DNA of 64,000 bases, taken from Hyalella azteca (lineage: Eukaryota; Arthropoda; Malacostraca; Amphipoda; Hyalellidae). Positions 61,428 to 64,000 of the stretch are shown here, in pieces; positions within the stretch are counted from its first letter, which is position 1; each line of letters opens with the position of its first letter. A program made the translations under genes and the position numbers. The notes below the pieces were generated by a model. That model worked only from the letters and a program-made list of their open reading frames with translations, had not been told where the DNA came from and searched no databases. Location of the stretch: the NCBI RefSeq assembly GCF_000764305.2, contig NW_025947290.1, positions 46,246 through 110,245 of the forward strand, written 5' to 3'.

Positions 61428-64000
61428 GTGGCATCACCATCAGATTGTAAAGGATCTAGAAGTTAAAAAAATTATATCTTCCTACAATTCAGATATCAGA
61501 GATAATTTTCTATTTTATCTATTAATATTCAAACATTCTCTGGATATAATTTCTGTATATATATTCTAATGCAAGATTCAGGTATTGACAATTATTATTA
61601 TGAATTTGTTTGGCCTTTTCATTTCTGACATCTATGGAAGTAATTTAGAGCACATGACTTGATACATCACTTGATTTTTATTTTAATTAATGATATCATA
61701 TGGGAAAGCCTTAGGTACAAAGTACCAGTAGTATCTTTCCTCCATAAATATTCATCAACTCTACTAATGAAAAAATATTTATAAAATTGAGTGTGCAATT
61801 AATGTGTATTTGGAAATGCATGTATGTTCAAGATTGGTGGGAGCTGAATTTTTGTGATGATACAAACATACTGTATCCATGTGCCTTGTGACCATCAGCC
61901 ATGCAGGTACCTATATTATTAATAACTTATGATTAGTGACATTCAATTCTGGCAGCTGCAGCCCACTCTGCACAGCCTTCTTGCAATTAAGCAGTTTCGA
62001 GATAGTCCTGTGCAGTCCATCAATTTCAGAAGGCCCATTTTGCATGGGAAAAATTTTTCAAAAACCTGCATCATTCTGACTGTGGTCTGTGTTTGCAAGG
62101 CAAATGCAGAGTGCAGATTGTACATCATTTGCTTATCAGGCTTGCCAAGCTCCCGCATTTCCACATTGCTATGCTGCCATGTTTGTTGCAAACTCTTGCC
62201 TTAGCTTACTCTTTCATTCCTACACGTTTGGATGTTTTGGTGGCAATGGAGAAAGAATGAGCAAAGCAGAAAGGATTAAGCTATTGTCAAAAAGCAGTGT
62301 GTGCAGATTTTGTTAGCCTGCCTCCTGTTTCACATGGTGATTTACTGAATTATTTGGTGTTTGATGTCAGCCAATACACCTTGAAAGAATTTGGATCAGA
62401 ATTTGTCTACTTGTTTCTGAAATCTTGTGGCTCCAACATGACAATTTTTAATACAATTGGAATCTTGAGACCTGATTTTGCACTTTTGTTAACAATTAGG
62501 TAAGAGGTAATTTATCTGGCAGAAATCTTGCGGTTCCAGAAATGCCGGGAAAGTTCTAGTCATGGCCCTAAAGGTAGATGTTGTCAACACTTGATTCAAG
62601 GCATACAAGATGCTTGAAGCTTACAAGCAATGTGTGGGTTTATGGGTGCTGGAGATGGAGACCCACAAACCAGCCAACTGCAACACACTGTCATTGCTGC
62701 CAAGGTGAAAGTGAGGATAATAGATCATGACAATGTAATCTGATCTGAAAATATTATTATTTTTTATTTTTACTAATGCAGCATATCAAGTGGCCTGGGT
62801 GCAGAGTTTGCAAGATGCATTGCCAAGATATGGATTTTTAGCCCAAATGTTGCCAGCCATTTTCAAGATGTGTCGTGGCTCATGGGGTAATTTTTAATAA
62901 GACAAATGCTGCTACCAACTTTGATAGTATATTCCTTACTCTCCATGCACTGCAACACTTGCGCTCATCGCAACTGATTTCCGGACAAGCTCCACTGCAT
63001 CCTGATCCATCCAACGCATCAGAAACCTTACTGTGTGTGCTTGCAGTCTTTCAGATTTTCAGCTATTTTCAAAATAGTTAGCCAAAGACTGGCAAATGTC
63101 TAAAATGCAATAATTTCAATCCAAATGTGTCAGCAGGATTGTCTGAAGGCATACATTTTGCTGCTGATGTGTTGCCAAGGATCTTGCAATATTCATCAAT
63201 TTTCTGCACCCTAGTCTAGTGGCAAGTAGCATATTTTGCCAACGGAAAATATATAGTATTGTGTATCATAAATATTCACAGCTGGTAATATGATACATAT
63301 ATCAGCATGATGTGTAAACTGTAAACTGATACAATATTCACTACATTCAAGTCAGGTAAATTGAAGAAATGCATTCCATTGTCCAGTTTTCTGTTTAGTT
63401 GTGAGAATGACTAGTGCATCCAAAAATGGCACAGTAGTGACTAGAGTCCCATCTTGACATCTTCAAAAACTTCAAAAAGGATGTCATCCTTTTGAGGCTG
63501 CTTGGCAACTCAGACATAGTTGAATCTAATATTTTTATGGGTGTCATATATTTTTCAGATTTGTTAGGCTGTCAGCCTGTAGCCAATTCTTAACATTGCA
63601 GAACATTCACAGCATTTTGCAGTTCTGTCTAGAACTTGCATCTCACTGATAAAATTCTGCTGTGCTCAACTGCCTGGGCTTCTTGCCGATTCAGACCAGA
63701 AATTGCCATACAGATTACAGAGCTGGGATCAAACCCAAGCCTCTCTGCTCCAATCCTGGTAAGCCTACTCTGAACTTTAACCACAGACCACTGGGCTTTA
63801 ACCACCACTTCTGAACTTAGAAGAAGCATTTGAACAGTATTCATATATTTTTACTAATTTTAAAATGTAATTAAAGATTTAGTAAAGTAAGGCCAATTGA
63901 TTTAGTATAGTCAAATGGGGTAAGACAGGATCACAGGCTTCATGGGGTAAGAAAGGACCAGCCCATGGCATGCATTCTAATTTCACTGAATTTAATTTGT
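61428..64000. other. Spacer at the right edge
   Basis: No gene supported. Several 70-90 codon ORFs on both strands at 61929-62503 and 62875-63081 overlap in conflicting frames and show no recognisable domain. A decayed element or an unannotated gene fragment cannot be excluded. Confidence 0.4.
63660..63800 (-). repeat. Possible tRNA-derived SINE
   Basis: The minus strand reads GCCCAGTGGTCTGTGGTTAA followed about 45 bases later by GGGTTTGATCCCAGC. These resemble the polymerase III A and B boxes of a tRNA-derived SINE head. No second copy in this window, and no clear 3' tail. Confidence 0.4.

Noticed and set aside
61929..62503. Overlapping ORFs on both strands
   Set aside because: Conflicting frames, no motif; left as unresolved spacer.

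Overview
This is a eukaryotic nuclear window, AT-rich, with short exons, GT-AG introns, long intergenic spacers and many dispersed and tandem repeats. The CHD1 protein reads closest to insect CHD1 (recalled, not searched), so the source is probably an arthropod. A crustacean is a reasonable guess, but the sequence does not settle it.

Layout. Positions 1-7492 (+) hold the 3' part of the chromatin remodeller CHD1: 17 exons from mid-helicase to the stop codon, followed by a 3'UTR with a minisatellite. Positions 7.5-14.2 kb are spacer with a decayed mariner transposase, microsatellites and a 61-bp palindrome. Positions 14198-14944 (+) encode a small predicted membrane/coiled-coil protein I do not recognise. 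Positions 18283-20559 (-) encode NUDT2 (Ap4A hydrolase), whose last coding exon is present twice in tandem. Positions 25362-30038 (-) encode a CNBP-type protein with eleven CCHC zinc knuckles and a large minisatellite in the intron after its first coding exon. Positions 30-43.5 kb are a repeat-rich spacer: three nested TTAA-flanked transposons, a second copy of most of CNBP intron 2, two opposed LINE 3' ends and a 79-bp tandem array. Positions 43545-54167 (-) form a multi-exon gene of unknown identity, reconstructed here from phase-compatible exons, including a duplicated in-frame 90-bp exon. Positions 56555-58774 (-) encode the complete TFIIA gamma subunit (109 aa). Positions 58.8-64 kb are spacer with a 230-bp duplication, a second copy of one TTAA element and a possible tRNA-derived SINE.

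The genes are ordinary housekeeping or nuclear genes (chromatin remodelling, transcription initiation, nucleic-acid binding, nucleotide sanitation). They are not arranged as a functional cluster. I found no evidence for a new enzymatic system. The unusual content is structural: Russian-doll TTAA transposons with a visible empty site, exon duplications in two genes, an expanded CNBP, and a LINE fragment sandwiched between ~0.55-kb direct repeats.
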